DNA of 64,000 nucleotides from Actinoplanes flavus (GTDB lineage: Bacteria > Actinomycetota > Actinomycetes > Mycobacteriales > Micromonosporaceae), in assembly GCF_017592555.1 (NCBI RefSeq), contig NZ_JAGFNS010000018.1:124001-188000 (forward strand), read 5' to 3'. This document shows positions 10,029 to 22,239 of the stretch, one piece after another (positions within the stretch are counted from its first letter, which is position 1; each line of letters starts with the position of its first letter). The notes beneath the pieces are model-generated. The model did not search any database and had not been told where the DNA came from. It saw only the letters and a program-made list of their open reading frames with translations. The position numbers and the translations under genes are program-made.

Positions 10029-12710
10029 TCAGGCCTTGTCGGCGACCGCCTGCTCGATCGCGGCCAGCAGACGCGGGGCCTCCCCAGCCGGCACGCCGCC
10101 GCCCTGCGCCAGGTCGGCGTTGCCGCCGCCCCGGCCGGACAGCGCCGCCCTGACCAGGTCCTGCGCGGACAGCCCGCGGGTCTTCGCGGCGCCGTTGATC
10201 GCGACGATCAGGGACGCCTTGCCGTTCGCCCGGGCGGTCACCGCGACCACCGCGGGCCGCGCCGCGTCGATCTTGCCGCGGATCTCCTGCGCCAGCGTCC
10301 GCACGTCGTTGCCGGCCGCGCCCTCCGGCGCCTCGGTGCCGACATACGCCACCCCGCGCACGTCCTTCGCCCCGGACGCGAGCGCCGCCGCCCCGCCCAG
10401 CACCATCTGCGCCCGCAGCTTGTCCAGCTCCTTCTCCGCGTCGCGCAGCGCCGTGACGGTCTGCTCGACCCGGTCGGCGACCTGCTCGCCCGGCACCCGG
10501 AACAGGTCGGCCAGACGGGACACCAGCAGGTGCTCCTTGGCCAGGAAACTGAACGCGTCCAGACCCACCAGGGCCTCCACCCGGCGCACCCCGGAGCCGA
10601 TCGACGACTCGTTGAGGATCTTCACGAGGCCGAGCTGGCCGGAACGGGCGACGTGGGTACCGCCGCACAGCTCACGGGCGTAGTCGCCGACCTCGACGAC
10701 CCGGACCTCGTCGCCGTACTTCTCGCCGAACAGCGCCATCGCGCCGAGCCGGCGCGCCTCCTCCTGCGAGGTGATGAACGCGTTCACCTCGAGGTCGCGC
10801 AGCAGCACCTCGTTGATCTGCTGCTCGACGTCGAAGAGCACCGACGGGTTCACCGCGCCGGGAGTGTGGAAGTCGAACCGCAGCCGGCCCGGAGCGTTCA
10901 GCGAACCCGCCTGGGTCGCCGACTCGCCGAGGAAGTTGCGCATCGTCTGATGCACCAGGTGCGTCGCGGTGTGCGACCGGGAGATCGCCTTCCGGCGGGT
11001 CACGTCGATCTCGGACAGCGCCGTCTCGCCCGCGCGCACCTCACCCCGGACCACCCGCGCCTTGTGCACGATCAGGCCCGGCAGCGGCTGCTGCACGTCG
11101 ACGATCTCCAGCCGGCCGCCACCGACGTTGATCACACCGGTGTCCGCCTGCTGGCCGCCGCCCTCCGCGTAGAACGGGGTGGTGTCCAGCACCAGCTCGA
11201 CGAAGTCGCCCTCGCCGGCCACCTCGATCCGGCCCTTCTCGCCGATCAGCGCCCGGACCCGGGACTCGCGGGAGATCTCCTGGTAGCCGGTGAACTCGAC
11301 CGGGCCGCCCGCGTCCAGCGCCGACCGGTACGCCGACAGGTCCGCGTGGCCGGTCTTGCGGGCCGCCGCGTCCGCCTTCGCCCGGTTCCGCTGGTCGGCC
11401 ATCAGCCGGCGGAAGCCCTCCTGGTCGACCTGGAGGCCCTGCTCCTGCGCGATCTCCAGGGTCAGGTCGATCGGGAAACCGTACGTGTCGTGCAGCTGGA
11501 ACGCCTTGTCACCGGACAGCTGCGTCTGGTTGGAGGCGCGCGTCTCGGTGATCGCGGTGTCCAGGATCGTGGTGCCCGCCTTGAGCGTGGAGAGGAACTG
11601 GTCCTCCTCCGCGTACGCGTACGTGGAGATCCGCTCGAAGTCGGTCGCCAGCTCCGGGTACGACGGGGACATGCAGTCCCGCGCGATCGGCAGCAGGATC
11701 GGCAGCGCCTTCTCCTGCCAGCCGAGCAGGCGGATCGACCGGATCGCCCGGCGCATGATGCGGCGCAGCACGTAGCCGCGGCCCTCGTTGGACGGGGTGA
11801 CGCCGTCGCCGATCAGCATCAGCGCGGTACGGACGTGGTCCGCGATCACCCGCAGGCGCACGTCGTCCGGGTGGCTCTCGGACGCCGCGTGGCCGGAGCG
11901 CTTGCCGTACTCCTTGCCGGTCAGCTCGGCGGCCTTGGCGAGGATCGGGCGGACCTCGTCGATCTCGTACAGGTTGTCGACGCCCTGGAGGATCGACGCG
12001 ATGCGCTCCAGGCCCATGCCGGTGTCGATGTTCTGCTTCGGCAGGTCACCGACGATCGTGAAGTCCTCCTTCGACTTCACGTCGGTGATCTCGTGCTGCA
12101 TGAAGACCAGGTTCCAGAACTCCAGGTACCGGTCCTCGTCGACCTCCGGGCCGCCCTCCTTGCCGTACGCCGGGCCACGGTCGTAGTACAGCTCCGAGCA
12201 CGGGCCCGCCGGGCCGGGGATGCCCATCGACCAGAAGTTGTCCTTCTTGCCGCGGCGCACGATCCGCTCCGCCGGCAGGCCGGTCTGCTTCCAGATCTCG
12301 ATGGCCTCGTCGTCGTCCAGGTAGACGGTCGCCCAGATCTTCTCCGGGTCCAGACCGAAACCGCCCTGCTCGACCGGCTTGGTGGACAGCTCCCACGCCA
12401 GCGGGATCGCGCCCGCCTTGAAGTAGTCGCCGAACGAGAAGTTGCCGTTCATCTGGAAGAACGTGCCGTGCCGGCTGGTCTTGCCGACCTCGTCGATGTC
12501 CGGCGTCCGGATGCACTTCTGCACGCTCGCGGCCCGCTGGTACGGCGGGGTCCGCTGCCCCAGGAAGAACGGGACGAACTGCACCATGCCGGCGTTGATG
12601 AACAGCAGGTTCGGGTCGTCGATAGCCGGCAGCGGGGCACTCGGGACCACCGTGTGCCCGTTCGCCTCGAAATGCGCCAGAAAGCGCCGCTTGACTTCCG
12701 CCGTTCTCAT
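10029..12710 (-). CDS. alaS: Alanyl-tRNA synthetase
   Basis: Charges tRNA-Ala and edits Ser/Gly mischarging. The 893-residue product starts [19 protein letters not shown] at ATG 12710, preceded by GGAGGGAAATCG. Class II motifs are visible in the N-terminal half ([46 protein letters not shown]). The editing domain has HTATHLV and [13 protein letters not shown] zinc ligands, and the C-Ala region is glycine-rich ([14 protein letters not shown]). The ATG overlaps the stop of the small upstream gene (ATGA). Confidence 0.97.
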   Translation of the reverse strand: MRTAEVKRRFLAHFEANGHTVVPSAPLPAIDDPNLLFINAGMVQFVPFFLGQRTPPYQRAASVQKCIRTPDIDEVGKTSRHGTFFQMNGNFSFGDYFKAGAIPLAWELSTKPVEQGGFGLDPEKIWATVYLDDDEAIEIWKQTGLPAERIVRRGKKDNFWSMGIPGPAGPCSELYYDRGPAYGKEGGPEVDEDRYLEFWNLVFMQHEITDVKSKEDFTIVGDLPKQNIDTGMGLERIASILQGVDNLYEIDEVRPILAKAAELTGKEYGKRSGHAASESHPDDVRLRVIADHVRTALMLIGDGVTPSNEGRGYVLRRIMRRAIRSIRLLGWQEKALPILLPIARDCMSPSYPELATDFERISTYAYAEEDQFLSTLKAGTTILDTAITETRASNQTQLSGDKAFQLHDTYGFPIDLTLEIAQEQGLQVDQEGFRRLMADQRNRAKADAAARKTGHADLSAYRSALDAGGPVEFTGYQEISRESRVRALIGEKGRIEVAGEGDFVELVLDTTPFYAEGGGQQADTGVINVGGGRLEIVDVQQPLPGLIVHKARVVRGEVRAGETALSEIDVTRRKAISRSHTATHLVHQTMRNFLGESATQAGSLNAPGRLRFDFHTPGAVNPSVLFDVEQQINEVLLRDLEVNAFITSQEEARRLGAMALFGEKYGDEVRVVEVGDYARELCGGTHVARSGQLGLVKILNESSIGSGVRRVEALVGLDAFSFLAKEHLLVSRLADLFRVPGEQVADRVEQTVTALRDAEKELDKLRAQMVLGGAAALASGAKDVRGVAYVGTEAPEGAAGNDVRTLAQEIRGKIDAARPAVVAVTARANGKASLIVAINGAAKTRGLSAQDLVRAALSGRGGGNADLAQGGGVPAGEAPRLLAAIEQAVADKA

Positions 12711-12997
12711 CGATTTCCCTCCTGCGAGCCGGGCCACGCGTCGTCACGCAACTCGGCGAACTTGTCCTCATACAGCTCGCCCGCGGCGAACGCCTCGTGG
12801 ATCTGGTGCTCCCGCTCGGCCATCCCCTCGCGGACGTCTTCCACGAAGCTACGCAGCGACTCGACGAGCCCGCCAGCGGATTCCGACAGCGAGGTCGCGA
12901 TCCCGGTCGGGGTGAACTCGCTGGCCTTCTGGTTCAGCTTGCGAACGACGAGGGCGCCGACGGCCAAGCCGACGCCGAGCCACAGCAGGCGCTTCAT
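12707..12997 (-). CDS. Small membrane-anchored protein (DUF6167-like)
   Basis: A 96-residue protein with an N-terminal hydrophobic segment ([15 protein letters not shown]) followed by a charged, probably amphipathic tail with [24 protein letters not shown]. The same position upstream of alaS in Streptomyces holds a DUF6167 gene, and this looks like that family, but the function is unknown. The ATG at 12997 follows GAGAGG, and the stop overlaps the alaS start, so the two are coupled. Confidence 0.75.
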   Translation of the reverse strand: MKRLLWLGVGLAVGALVVRKLNQKASEFTPTGIATSLSESAGGLVESLRSFVEDVREGMAEREHQIHEAFAAGELYEDKFAELRDDAWPGSQEGNR

Positions 12998-13022
12998 GAC
13001 GGCATTACCTCTCGATCGAAGA

Positions 13023-13472
13023 TCAGCGGGCGGCCTTGCGGCGCTGCTTGAGGGTGGCGCGGACCTCGCGCTCCTCCTCGGCGTGCCGTCGGGCGGCGGT
13101 GGCCTTGCGCAGGCCGTACCCGAAAGACGCGACCTTGACCAGCGGGTTGGCCGCGGCGGCCGACACGACGGTGACCAGGTTCGCGACATTGGCCGTGATG
13201 TTCTGAGCGTGCCCGGTCATCGTGTCGACCTTGGCGAGCTGGACGTTGACGCCGTCCAAAGAGACCTGAACCTGACCGAGCGCGGTGTTCACGTTCTCCA
13301 CCGTGACGTTCACGTTGGAGAGCAACGGTCCCGTCCGGTCGACCAGGTCGTTGATCGCGTTCGTCGTGGCGTCCACGGTGCGGCCCAACTTCAGGATGGG
13401 CACGGACAGCACGAGAACGAGCATGAGGAAGGCGCCCGCCGCGATCAGGCCTGCGATTTCTCCGGCATCCAT
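13023..13472 (-). CDS. DUF948 membrane protein
   Basis: 149 residues with one N-terminal membrane segment (about residues 7-28, AGLIAAGAFLMLVLVLSVPIL), then a heptad-like region (TVDATTNAINDLVDRTGPLLSNVNVTVENVNTAL) that may form a coiled coil, and a basic tail rich in Arg/Lys/Glu. This is the usual DUF948 layout. Function is unknown; the gene is conserved beside alaS in actinobacteria, between it and rarA. Confidence 0.8.
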   Translation of the reverse strand: MDAGEIAGLIAAGAFLMLVLVLSVPILKLGRTVDATTNAINDLVDRTGPLLSNVNVTVENVNTALGQVQVSLDGVNVQLAKVDTMTGHAQNITANVANLVTVVSAAAANPLVKVASFGYGLRKATAARRHAEEEREVRATLKQRRKAAR

Positions 13473-13551
13473 CTGGCGCGTCTCCTATTCGGGTGGTCAC
13501 GGATTCGGCGGGACAACTAGCAGACCCTACCGTCCGTGACCACCGCCCACG

Positions 13552-16500
13552 TCACGACGCCTGGGGTGTCGGCGAGAAGAGCGGATCATCGGTGGACAAC
13601 ACCGTGTCCGGAGTCACCCCGACCAGCCCCGGCGTGGTCTCCTTCTCACCCCGCCGGTCCTCGATCTTGTTCCACACCTTGATCCGGACCGTGGAGCCCT
13701 GGCACGCCCCCGGCTCCGGCAGCGCCTCCGCGGCGCCCGCCGTCGGGTTCTGCTCCGCCGAGATCTGATCCACCGCGCAGCCCGGCAGGCCCACCGCCAG
13801 GTCCAGGGTCAGCTCGTCCCGGCTCCAGCAGCTGTAGGTGCCCTCCTCCGGAGCGACCGGCGTCTCCGGGCAGCCCTCGACCTTCCGCTGCTTCCAGCCC
13901 GCCTTGGTCAGCGCCGCCGCGTAGACGTCGGCGGTCTCCTTGAACGGCCGGTCCGATTCGGCCTTCCGCTCCCGGAACGAACACTCCATGATGCACAGCG
14001 TGCTGCCGGTCTCCTGATTCTCCACATCCTTCGCGGCCCAGGACGGAACCTTCAGCGCCGCCAGCGAGGCCAGCACCGGATCGCTGCTCGCCGCACGCAA
14101 ACCGACGAACGCCGGCAGAGCCAGCAACACCAGCGCCGCCAGCGAGAACAGCGTGACGAGCCGCAGCCTCCGCTGCGTGCGCAGCTTGTGGCGCAGCTCG
14201 GCGAGGCCACCCTCGGCCGTTTCATCCTTCAGGGGTACGCCGTTCGCGTTCCCCCCGGACGCATCGCCGGGCCCCATCGGGCGTACCGAGCCGGTCGCGT
14301 TCGTGCCCGGGTCGTCCGGGCCGGGCTGACCGTCGGGGCCGCGACCGGGAACGGAGGCGCCACCACGTCCCGACCCCGGAACGGCGGCACCACCCCTCGC
14401 CGGACCGTCCACCCCGGGGACCGCGGCACCACCCCTGGCCGGGCCGTCAATGCCGGGAACCGCGGCACCACCCCTGGCCTGACCATCCATGCCGGGAACC
14501 GCAGCGCCACCCCTGGCCGGGCCGTCCACGCTCGCGGCGGCGCCCAGCGCCCGCGACGGCGCGCCGGGAACAGCGGCGCCGCCCCTGGCCGGACCGTCCA
14601 TGCCGGGAACCGCTGCGCCACCACGTGCCGGACCGTCCCCGCCGGGAACCGCGGCCCCACCACGTGCCGGACCGTCCATCCCGGGGACCCCGGCGCCACC
14701 ACGGGCCGGACCGTCCCCACCGGGAATCGCACCGCCGCGTGCCGGGCCGTCGACGCCCGGCGCGGCACCGCCACGTGCCGGACCGTCGAGTCCTGGGACT
14801 GCGGCCCCGCCCATCGGGCGGGAAGGTTTACCGGGAACGGCGACGCCTGCCCTCGCACGCGGAGCACCCGCGGCGCCGGGAACGGGCGCGCCACCCATCG
14901 CCCGAGAAGGACCGTCCGGGCCGCCCTGGGCCCTGTCCGGGCCACCCGGACCTCTGTCCGGGCCGCCCTGGCTCCTGTCCAGGCCGCCCGGGCCTCTGCC
15001 CGAGCCGCCCGGGCCTCGGGACGGGTCGCCCTCCGAACCGGGCATGCCACGTCCCGGGCCACCGTCCGGACCCGCCATGCCGCGTCCCGGGCCACCGTCC
15101 GGACCCGCCATGCCGCGCCCCGGGCCACCATCCGGACCCGCCATACCGCGCCCCGGACCACCATCCGGACCCGACGGGCCATGTCCGGGACCGCCTTCGG
15201 CACCGCGGCCGGGCAGCCCCGAAGGTCCGCCTTCCAGGTCTGCGGGTCCACGGCCGGGCACGGCAGCGCCGCCACGTGCGGGGCCACGGCCCGGAGCCCG
15301 CCCCGGAACCTGGGCGCCGCCTCGTGCCGGGCCACCGTTGGGACCGGGCACACCGCCGGGTCCAGCCATGCCGGCCGCACCACCTGGGCCGCCCGCGCCA
15401 CCCGGCATCCGACCGGGGCCACCGGCACCGGGGCCGGCCGTCCCCGGGCCGGGACCACCGCTGTGCTTTCCCACCGCGCCACCCGGACCGGGCGTGCCGG
15501 GACCGGTCATGGCACCCGGGCCGGAACCACCACCGTGCTTTCCGACCGCGCCACCCGAGCCGGGGCCGGGTACGCCATCCGATCCGGGCGGGCCGACCAC
15601 GGCACGGCCGGGAGCAGCGGCGCCCATCGCCTGTGCGGGCCCGCCACCCGAGACCGGCGCCACACGGCCGGAACCCTGGCCCAGGCCGCCACCGGAGACG
15701 GGCGCGGCACGACCGGGGCCGCCACCCGGAACGGGCGCGGCGCGACCGGGCACGGCCGCACCGGTCCGGGCACCGCCCGGGCCGTCCGGACGGGCACCGC
15801 CGTGCCGGCCGGTGTGCTCCTCCTCCGGCGCGAACGGTCCGGCGGCAGGCACATCGGCGCGGGCCGCGCGGCGGCCGGGGCCGGGCTGTTCGGGTACCGC
15901 CACGCCACCGGTGACGCCCTGGTCCTCGCCGGGCCGCGCCGGGCCGCCGGGACCCTGCTGGCCACGGCCGGGACGCTGGATCACACCGGAGGTGCTGTCC
16001 GCCATCGCGCCGGCACGACCCGGAACGGCCGGGGTGCGGGCACCCTGACGTCCGGGGACGACCGGCGGGACGACGGCGGCGGCCCGGACCGGGCGGCCGT
16101 CACCCGGGCCGATGCGGCGCGGGCCGGGCACGTCCGGGGTGCCGGTGAAGCCACCGATCTCCGGCTCGTCCGGGTCGGCGGAACGGCGTGCGGCACGGCG
16201 CCGGCGCGGCTCGCCGCCGGACCGTCCGCCGGCGCCGCCTCGGCCGTCCTTGCCGGGCTGTGCCCCGGGACCGGACCCACCGTCACCGGGGCGGCGGACG
16301 AACCCGACCGTGCCGGTGTCGTTCCCGGGATCGGGGAAACCGTCCGCGCGGACCAGCGAGTGCGAGCCGGTGCCGAAGTCACCCTCCGAAGGGCCACGCC
16401 TACCGGGTCGCTCGTCACCGGGCGGCGCGGCATGGCCGGGCCGGTGCCGCGGGTCGCCCTCCGGGGCGGCCCGCCCGGACCGGGTGCCACCGCCGTGCCG

Positions 16501-18141
16501 GCCGGTCGGCTCCTCGAAGGCGCCCGGCTCGTCGGCGCGGGACCGGCGGCCCCGCCCCGGCCGGTCGTCGGGCGCGCCCGGAACACCGTAGGCGCCCGGC
16601 GCGGCACGGCCGGCGCCCTGCTCGTACCCGTTCGGAAGGGCCCCGGAGCGATGCACGGCATCCTGCCCGCCGGGAACGGGACCGGAGTCATGGACCGGAT
16701 CGAAACCACCCTGCCCCGAACCAGGCCGCCGCCCACCCGGCACCGGACCGGAATCCTGAACCGGATCGAAACCACCCTGCCCCGAACCAGGCCGCCGCCC
16801 ACCCGGCACCGGACCGGAATCCTGAACCGGGTCGAAGCCGCCGGGGACCGGGCCGGAGCGGTGTGCGGCGCCACCCGGAATCGGGCCCGAGTCGTGCACG
16901 CCCGGAATCGGGCCGGAGCGGTGCACCGGGTCGTGCGCGCCCGGCTGAGACGCGGGGTCGTATCCGCCGGGCGGAGGGCCGGACCGTCCGGGCGAGACCG
17001 GGTCGGCGGGGCGGAAGCGGTCTCGCGCCGGGGCGGCCGGGGACAGCGGACGGATGCCCGGGCCCGCGGACCGGGGGCCCGGCGAGACCGGGCGCACGCT
17101 GGACGTGGTCGGCGGCACCCCGGGAACCTCGGGCGCGTTGCCGGAGAGCGGCACCGGCGCCTGGCCGGGGAACATCTGGCCGGACGGATCGACGTCCATC
17201 TGACGGCGGGCGTGACCCGCCTCGGGGGTCACCGCCGCGCGGCCGCCCTGCGGAGGTCCGGTCCGGCGGGCGCCCGGCGGTGCCTGTCCCGGCACCGCGC
17301 CGGGCGGGCCGGCGGGAGCTCCCGGTGGCATCTGAGCGGGCATGCCCGGCCCGGACCCCGGCGGCATCTGCCCCGGCATACGCGCTGCGGACCCGGGCGG
17401 TCCCGGTACGGCGCCCGGCGGCGTCCGGCCCGGGGCTCCGGGCGCGGCGCCCGGTCCCATCTGACGGGGAGGCGCTCCCGGGGGCATCTGACCGCCCGGT
17501 CCGGTCTGGCGGGGAGGAGTTCCCGGTGGCATCTGCCCCGGCATGCCCGGGGCGGCAGGCGCGGCGCCCGGCGGCATCTGGCCGCGCTGACGCCGCCCGC
17601 CCGGAGCACCGCCCGGCGGCATCGGGCCGGGCGAGGCCGGTCCAGCGGGCATCTGGGCGGGCGGCATCGCACCCGGCGGCATCGGAGGGGGCGGAACGGG
17701 CCCGCCCTGCGGACGACCGCCGGGTGGAACGGCCGCGGCACGCTGCCCACCCGGAGGAGACGCCGGGCCCGGGGGGCCGGGTCGTTGCCCCGGCCGCTGG
17801 CCCGGCTCGGCGTCCATCCGGTCGCCCGCCGCCGGGAGGCCCTCGCCGGGGCCGCCGGGAAACGCGAAGTCGTCGTCGGGCATGTCGTCCGGCCCCGGCG
17901 CGACCCGGCCGGACTTGCTGGTCCGGCCCTCCCCCGGCAGGGTGCCGGGGCCGATCGCGTTGCGTTCCTCTTTGGCCACCCGTAGGTCGTCGAGCCAGCC
18001 GGTCTCCTCGCGCGGGACCTCCTGGGGAACGGCCGGCTGATCGGCACGGCCGCCACGCCCGAAGCGCCGGCGGTTCTTCCCGCCCTGCTCCTCGCGCGAC
18101 CCCGCGTCGTCGTCGGGCCGATCGGCACCCCGCCCTGTCAC
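13552..18141 (-). CDS. Giant Pro/Gly-rich disordered single-pass membrane protein
   Basis: 1529 residues, not recognised as any named family. Residues 1 to about 1320 are low complexity, rich in Gly, Pro, Ala and Arg, with several tandem repeats: QMPPG-type units near 200-330, a 20-residue [20 protein letters not shown] unit near 440-480, an 11-residue [11 protein letters not shown] unit repeated four times near 985-1030, and a 13-residue [13 protein letters not shown] unit near 1100-1260. A basic stretch ([13 protein letters not shown]) precedes one membrane span (about 1325-1347), then a 180-residue domain with several cysteines (CIMEC...C...C). Positive-inside bias puts the repeats in the cytoplasm. 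The GTG start overlaps the rarA stop (GTGA). The long frames on the opposite strand are antisense shadows. Confidence 0.8.
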   Translation of the reverse strand: MTGRGADRPDDDAGSREEQGGKNRRRFGRGGRADQPAVPQEVPREETGWLDDLRVAKEERNAIGPGTLPGEGRTSKSGRVAPGPDDMPDDDFAFPGGPGEGLPAAGDRMDAEPGQRPGQRPGPPGPASPPGGQRAAAVPPGGRPQGGPVPPPPMPPGAMPPAQMPAGPASPGPMPPGGAPGGRRQRGQMPPGAAPAAPGMPGQMPPGTPPRQTGPGGQMPPGAPPRQMGPGAAPGAPGRTPPGAVPGPPGSAARMPGQMPPGSGPGMPAQMPPGAPAGPPGAVPGQAPPGARRTGPPQGGRAAVTPEAGHARRQMDVDPSGQMFPGQAPVPLSGNAPEVPGVPPTTSSVRPVSPGPRSAGPGIRPLSPAAPARDRFRPADPVSPGRSGPPPGGYDPASQPGAHDPVHRSGPIPGVHDSGPIPGGAAHRSGPVPGGFDPVQDSGPVPGGRRPGSGQGGFDPVQDSGPVPGGRRPGSGQGGFDPVHDSGPVPGGQDAVHRSGALPNGYEQGAGRAAPGAYGVPGAPDDRPGRGRRSRADEPGAFEEPTGRHGGGTRSGRAAPEGDPRHRPGHAAPPGDERPGRRGPSEGDFGTGSHSLVRADGFPDPGNDTGTVGFVRRPGDGGSGPGAQPGKDGRGGAGGRSGGEPRRRRAARRSADPDEPEIGGFTGTPDVPGPRRIGPGDGRPVRAAAVVPPVVPGRQGARTPAVPGRAGAMADSTSGVIQRPGRGQQGPGGPARPGEDQGVTGGVAVPEQPGPGRRAARADVPAAGPFAPEEEHTGRHGGARPDGPGGARTGAAVPGRAAPVPGGGPGRAAPVSGGGLGQGSGRVAPVSGGGPAQAMGAAAPGRAVVGPPGSDGVPGPGSGGAVGKHGGGSGPGAMTGPGTPGPGGAVGKHSGGPGPGTAGPGAGGPGRMPGGAGGPGGAAGMAGPGGVPGPNGGPARGGAQVPGRAPGRGPARGGAAVPGRGPADLEGGPSGLPGRGAEGGPGHGPSGPDGGPGRGMAGPDGGPGRGMAGPDGGPGRGMAGPDGGPGRGMPGSEGDPSRGPGGSGRGPGGLDRSQGGPDRGPGGPDRAQGGPDGPSRAMGGAPVPGAAGAPRARAGVAVPGKPSRPMGGAAVPGLDGPARGGAAPGVDGPARGGAIPGGDGPARGGAGVPGMDGPARGGAAVPGGDGPARGGAAVPGMDGPARGGAAVPGAPSRALGAAASVDGPARGGAAVPGMDGQARGGAAVPGIDGPARGGAAVPGVDGPARGGAAVPGSGRGGASVPGRGPDGQPGPDDPGTNATGSVRPMGPGDASGGNANGVPLKDETAEGGLAELRHKLRTQRRLRLVTLFSLAALVLLALPAFVGLRAASSDPVLASLAALKVPSWAAKDVENQETGSTLCIMECSFRERKAESDRPFKETADVYAAALTKAGWKQRKVEGCPETPVAPEEGTYSCWSRDELTLDLAVGLPGCAVDQISAEQNPTAGAAEALPEPGACQGSTVRIKVWNKIEDRRGEKETTPGLVGVTPDTVLSTDDPLFSPTPQAS
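14370..14830 (-). repeat. Coding repeats of about 39 bp in the giant protein
   Basis: Around a dozen degenerate copies encoding (M/V/I/G)[12 protein letters not shown] follow one another in frame; spacer length varies slightly between copies. The repeated DNA continues into shorter imperfect versions on both sides. Such arrays change length by slippage or recombination without breaking the frame. Confidence 0.85.
15045..15180 (-). repeat. 33-bp coding tandem repeats in the giant protein
   Basis: Four nearly identical 33-bp units encode [11 protein letters not shown] in frame, bounded by looser [15 protein letters not shown] units. They lie in the cytoplasmic disordered part, upstream of the 39-bp array. 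Confidence 0.85.
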
Positions 18142-19841
18142 CGCGTTTCCTCTCCGGCGCTGACGCCGCTGTCGTAGTCACTCTCGGCCTCGGTCTCCGC
18201 GGAAGCCCCGGTTTCCGGGGGATCTCCCACCCCACCGGAGGTGTCAGCCTCACCGGAGGCCACGGCCTCACCGGAGGCGTCCGCCCCGTCGGTGGCCGGG
18301 CTCTCCCCCGCCACCGCGGCCTCGACCGGTTCCGAGTCCGCCGACGACTGTGACTCATCGGCGGCCCGAGCACCACCCGCCGCGCGGTCCGGGGTACCCA
18401 CCGAAGCGGTAACAGTCCTGCCTACCCGCGCCGAGGAGGATTCGTCACCATCAGTGCGCGGCGCCGCGCCGAGACCGCGAACGATACGCCGGAGGCGGGG
18501 GACCCGCTCGGCCACCAGCCGTTCGGCGCCGTGGTCGGTCGGGCGGTAGTAGTCGACGCCGGTCAGGTCGCCGGGAGCGTACTGCTGGCGGACCACACCG
18601 CGCGGGTCGTCGTGCGGGTAACGGTAGCCACGGCCGTGGCCCAGCCCCCGCGAACCCGGGTAGTGGGCGTCGCGCAGATGCGGCGGAACGGGGCCGCCCC
18701 GCCCGGCCCGGACGTCCGCCATCGCCTCGCCGAGGGCGGTGGTGACGCTGTTCGACTTCGGGGCGGTGGCCAGGTGCACCACGGCCTGGGCCAGGTTGAG
18801 CCCGGCCTCGGGCAGACCCACGTTCTGGACGGCCTGAGCCGCCGCCGACGCCACGAGCAGGGCCTGCGGATCGGCCATGCCGACGTCCTCGCTGGCGAAG
18901 ATCACGATCCGCCGGGCGATGAACCGCGGGTCCTCCCCGGCGACCAGCATGCGGGCCAGGTAGTGCAGGGCCGCGTCCGGATCGCTGCCGCGCATGCTCT
19001 TGATGAACGCGCTGATCACGTCGTAATGGGCGTCGCCGTCCCGGTCGTAACGGACCGCGGCGACGTCGACCGCCTTCTCCGCGGTGGCGAGATCGATCTC
19101 CCCGACGTTCTGGGCCAGGGCGCTTCCGGCCGCGGCCTCCAGCGCCGTGAGGGCCTTGCGTACGTCGCCGCTCGCCAGTCGTACCAAATGGTCCTCTGCC
19201 TCGGCGGAAAGGGTGACGGCGCCGCCCAGGCCGCGCTCGTCGGTGATCGCGCGCCGGATGAGATCGCGCACGTCCTGCTCGTCGAGGGCGTGGAGGGTGA
19301 GCAGCACGCAGCGGGAGAGCAGGGGCGAGATGACCGAGAAATACGGGTTCTCCGTGGTCGCGGCCAAGAGGGTGACCGTGCGGTCCTCGACGGCGGCGAG
19401 CAGCGAGTCCTGCTGGGTCTTGCTGAAGCGGTGCACCTCGTCGATGAACAGGACGGTCGGCGGGCCGCCATAACGTCGCTCGCGGCGGGCCGTGTCGATC
19501 ACCGCGCGCACGTCCTTGACACCGGCGGTCAGCGCCGACATGGCGACGAACTTGCGATCCGTGGCGTTGGCCACCAGGTGCGCGATGGTGGTCTTGCCGG
19601 TGCCGGGCGGACCCCAGAGGATCACCGACATCGGACTCGCGCCGGTCACCAACTGGCGCAGCGGGGCGCCGGGGGCCAGCAGGTGCTTCTGCCCGACCAG
19701 CTCGTCGAGGGAGACCGGCCGCATCCGCACCGGGAGCGGCGCGTCACCGGAGGGCGAGCCGAATCCGGCGGTCCCGGCGGCGGCCGGACCAGCGGTCGGC
19801 GCCTCCGGTGAGGCGAGGGAGAAGAGCCCGTCCGTTTCCAT
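18138..19841 (-). CDS. rarA: RarA/MgsA-type AAA+ ATPase (replication-associated recombination)
   Basis: Clamp-loader-like ATPase that acts at stalled replication forks. The 567-residue product has Walker [10 protein letters not shown] (about residue 75), Walker [10 protein letters not shown], sensor 1 ATTENP, the arginine-finger region ISPLLSRC, and the C-terminal tetramerisation segment ([24 protein letters not shown]). An acidic, Ser/Thr-rich tail of about 110 residues follows and is longer than usual. ATG 19841 is chosen because the upstream extension is low complexity and lacks family similarity. It is coupled to the giant-protein gene by GTGA. Confidence 0.9.
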   Translation of the reverse strand: METDGLFSLASPEAPTAGPAAAGTAGFGSPSGDAPLPVRMRPVSLDELVGQKHLLAPGAPLRQLVTGASPMSVILWGPPGTGKTTIAHLVANATDRKFVAMSALTAGVKDVRAVIDTARRERRYGGPPTVLFIDEVHRFSKTQQDSLLAAVEDRTVTLLAATTENPYFSVISPLLSRCVLLTLHALDEQDVRDLIRRAITDERGLGGAVTLSAEAEDHLVRLASGDVRKALTALEAAAGSALAQNVGEIDLATAEKAVDVAAVRYDRDGDAHYDVISAFIKSMRGSDPDAALHYLARMLVAGEDPRFIARRIVIFASEDVGMADPQALLVASAAAQAVQNVGLPEAGLNLAQAVVHLATAPKSNSVTTALGEAMADVRAGRGGPVPPHLRDAHYPGSRGLGHGRGYRYPHDDPRGVVRQQYAPGDLTGVDYYRPTDHGAERLVAERVPRLRRIVRGLGAAPRTDGDESSSARVGRTVTASVGTPDRAAGGARAADESQSSADSEPVEAAVAGESPATDGADASGEAVASGEADTSGGVGDPPETGASAETEAESDYDSGVSAGEETR

Positions 19842-20016
19842 CACAAACGACAGTACCGGCCCCGGCGGCCCGATCCGCAATGCGGACCACCGCCCTGTGG
19901 AAACGCTCCCGAGCAGCCACGACGGCCTCACGCAGCGTGTGCAGACACGGCTGGAGGCCCGCCGGGGGAAGGCGGGCCTCCAGGGGCCGGAGGTCGCGGC
20001 CGAGCGGCCGCGGGGA

Positions 20017-20238
20017 TCAGCCGCGGCCGGGGCGACGGCCGTAGAAGCGGCGGCCGGAGCCGGTGCCCGCACCGGCACGCGGGCCGCTGCCGATGCCCGC
20101 CAGGTACAGCGAGACGAGCAGCAGGCCGAGCGACGCCATGGTCGGGAAGTTGAACAGGTCGGGAGCACCGAAGTTGGTGTCGAGCAGGTCGGCGAGAAGG
20201 TAGATGCCGAAGACGACGGCGCCTGCGATGGCGAGCAT
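20017..20238 (-). CDS. Small two-span membrane protein
   Basis: 73 residues starting [20 protein letters not shown] at ATG 20238, with a strong GGAGGAACC Shine-Dalgarno. Two hydrophobic segments (about 2-19 and 32-52, [17 protein letters not shown]) are followed by a short Arg/Gly tail ([11 protein letters not shown]). Not recognised; similar tiny proteins are common in actinomycetes. It stands alone between rarA and aspS. Confidence 0.7.
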   Translation of the reverse strand: MLAIAGAVVFGIYLLADLLDTNFGAPDLFNFPTMASLGLLLVSLYLAGIGSGPRAGAGTGSGRRFYGRRPGRG

Positions 20239-20307
20239 GATGGTTCCTCCGGGGGGTGTCAGAGAGCCTGTGACCCGCTGATACCCGACCGGTGGGGTTC
20301 CTGAAAC

Positions 20308-20352
20308 GTGAGGGCCGGCCGCCGGGTTCATCCCCCGCGACCGGCCCTCACG
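20308..20352 (-). terminator. Terminator after aspS
   Basis: The arms GTGAGGGCCGG and CCGGCCCTCAC pair around a loop of about 22 nt, immediately after the aspS stop. No clear T tract follows, so this may be an actinomycete-type hairpin terminator. Confidence 0.6.
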
Positions 20353-20358
20353 ACCGAC

Positions 20359-22161
20359 TCAGTTGGAGTGCAGGACCGGAGCCGCCTGGCCGTCGGTGCC
20401 CGGGGTGCCGGCGGTGGCCTTCGGCTTGGCGTCGATGCCGGCCTCCAGGCGCTGCTGGGCGGTGATCGGCGTGGGCGCGGTGGTCAGCGGGTCGAAGCCG
20501 CCGCGGGTCTTCGGGAACGCGATGACCTCACGGATCGAGTCGTTGCCGCTGAGCAGCATGCAGGTCCGGTCCCAGCCGAGCGCGATGCCGGCGTGCGGAG
20601 GCGGGCCGTACTTGAACGCCTCCAGCAGGAAGCCGAACTTGTCCGCGGCCTCCTCCGGCGTGATGCCGAGCAGGTCGAAGACCCGGCTCTGCACGTCGGC
20701 GCGGTGGATACGGACGGATCCGCCGCCGATCTCGTTGCCGTTGACGACGATGTCGTACGCGTACGCGAGGGCCTGGTCCGGCGCCTCCTCGAAGCGCGCC
20801 TCCCACTCCTCGTTCGGCGAGGTAAACGGGTGGTGCACCGCGGTCCAGCCGCCGTCGTCGGTCTTCTCGAACATCGGCGCGTCCACCACCCAGCAGAACG
20901 CCCAGGCCGACTCGTCGATCAGGTTCGCCCGCTTGGCGATCTCGATCCGGGCCGCGCCGAGCAGCTCCTGCGCCTCCCGCCGTTCGGTCGCGGCGGCGAA
21001 GAAGACGGCGTCGCCCGGCTTCGCCCCGACCTGGTCGGCGAGACCCGCCAGGTGCTCCGGCGACAGGTTCTTCGCAACCGGGCCCTTCGGCTCGCCCGTC
21101 TCGGCGTCCAGCACCACGTAGGCCAGGCCACGGGCGCCGCGCGCCTTCGCCCAGTCCTGCCAGCCGTCCAGCTCCTTGCGGGTCTGCGCGGCGCCGCCCG
21201 GCATGACGACCGCGCCGACGTAGCCGCCCGCGTCGATCGCGCCGGCGAACACCCGGAACGCGGTGCCGCGCAGGTACTCGGTGAGTTCGACCAGCTCGAC
21301 GCCGTACCGGAGATCGGGTTTGTCGGATCCGTAGCGGTTCATCGCGTCGGTCCAGGTGATCCGCGGGATCGGCAGCTGCACCTGGTAGTCGGCGAGCTCG
21401 CTCCACAGACGGGAGACGATCTCCTCGCCGAGCGCGATGACGTCGTCCTGCGTCACGAACGACATCTCGATGTCGAGCTGGGTGAACTCCGGCTGCCGGT
21501 CGGCGCGGAAGTCCTCGTCGCGGTAGCAGCGGGCGATCTGGTAATACCGCTCCATGCCGGCCACCATCAGCAGCTGCTTGAACAGCTGGGGGGACTGGGG
21601 CAGCGCGTACCACGTCCCGGGTTGGAGGCGGACCGGGACCAGGAAGTCGCGGGCGCCCTCCGGCGTCGAACGCGTCAGCGTCGGCGTCTCGATCTCGTTG
21701 AAGTCGCGGGCGTGCAGCACCTCGCGGGCGATCTGGTTGGCGCGGCTGCGCAGGCGCAGCGCCTTCGCCGGGCCGGAACGGCGCAGGTCCAGGTAGCGGT
21801 ACTTGAGGCGGAGGTCGTCGGAGGCGGTGACCGTGTCGTCGACCGGCAGCGGCAGCGGGGCCGCCTCGGAGAGCACGGTCAGCTCGCTGGCGACCACCTC
21901 GATCGCGCCGGTGGCCAGGTCCGGGTTCTCGTTGCCGGCCGGGCGGGCGCTGACCTCGCCGACGACCTTCACACAGAACTCGTTGCGCAGCGCGTGCGCG
22001 TCCTCCTCGCGGAACACCACCTGCACCACGCCGGAGGCGTCGCGGAGGTCGACGAAGATGACGCCGCCGTGGTCGCGCCGACGCGCGACCCACCCGGCGA
22101 GCGTCACCGTCGTGCCGGCGTCGCTCGCGCGCAGAGTGCCGGCGTCATGGGTACGGATCAC
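20359..22161 (-). CDS. aspS: Aspartyl-tRNA synthetase
   Basis: Class II enzyme charging tRNA-Asp (possibly also tRNA-Asn if the organism uses the amidotransferase route). 600 residues: the N-terminal OB anticodon domain ([23 protein letters not shown]), motif 1 region, motif 2 [21 protein letters not shown], a bacterial GAD insertion domain, and motif 3 [13 protein letters not shown]. The start ATG 22161 gives the usual [11 protein letters not shown]. It marks the left end of the conserved core; the genes upstream are accessory. Confidence 0.96.
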   Translation of the reverse strand: MIRTHDAGTLRASDAGTTVTLAGWVARRRDHGGVIFVDLRDASGVVQVVFREEDAHALRNEFCVKVVGEVSARPAGNENPDLATGAIEVVASELTVLSEAAPLPLPVDDTVTASDDLRLKYRYLDLRRSGPAKALRLRSRANQIAREVLHARDFNEIETPTLTRSTPEGARDFLVPVRLQPGTWYALPQSPQLFKQLLMVAGMERYYQIARCYRDEDFRADRQPEFTQLDIEMSFVTQDDVIALGEEIVSRLWSELADYQVQLPIPRITWTDAMNRYGSDKPDLRYGVELVELTEYLRGTAFRVFAGAIDAGGYVGAVVMPGGAAQTRKELDGWQDWAKARGARGLAYVVLDAETGEPKGPVAKNLSPEHLAGLADQVGAKPGDAVFFAAATERREAQELLGAARIEIAKRANLIDESAWAFCWVVDAPMFEKTDDGGWTAVHHPFTSPNEEWEARFEEAPDQALAYAYDIVVNGNEIGGGSVRIHRADVQSRVFDLLGITPEEAADKFGFLLEAFKYGPPPHAGIALGWDRTCMLLSGNDSIREVIAFPKTRGGFDPLTTAPTPITAQQRLEAGIDAKPKATAGTPGTDGQAAPVLHSN

Positions 22162-22239
22162 GGAAACGTCTCCTAACAGAGTTCGCGGGGCGCACCCGAC
22201 ATTCTGTCAGGAGCGCCCGCGCCGCGTGGCACGGGCCGG

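Noticed and set aside
14370-15180. Regular repeats that could suggest a CRISPR array.
   Set aside because: Units are contiguous and in frame, without unique spacers, and there are no cas genes; they are coding tandem repeats.
14188-17985. Very long open frames on the plus strand opposite the giant protein gene (1265 and 519 codons).
   Set aside because: The minus-strand frame ends in a coherent membrane span and cysteine domain and is coupled to rarA, whereas the plus frames have unnatural Arg/Pro-only composition and no ribosome binding site. They are GC-rich antisense shadows.
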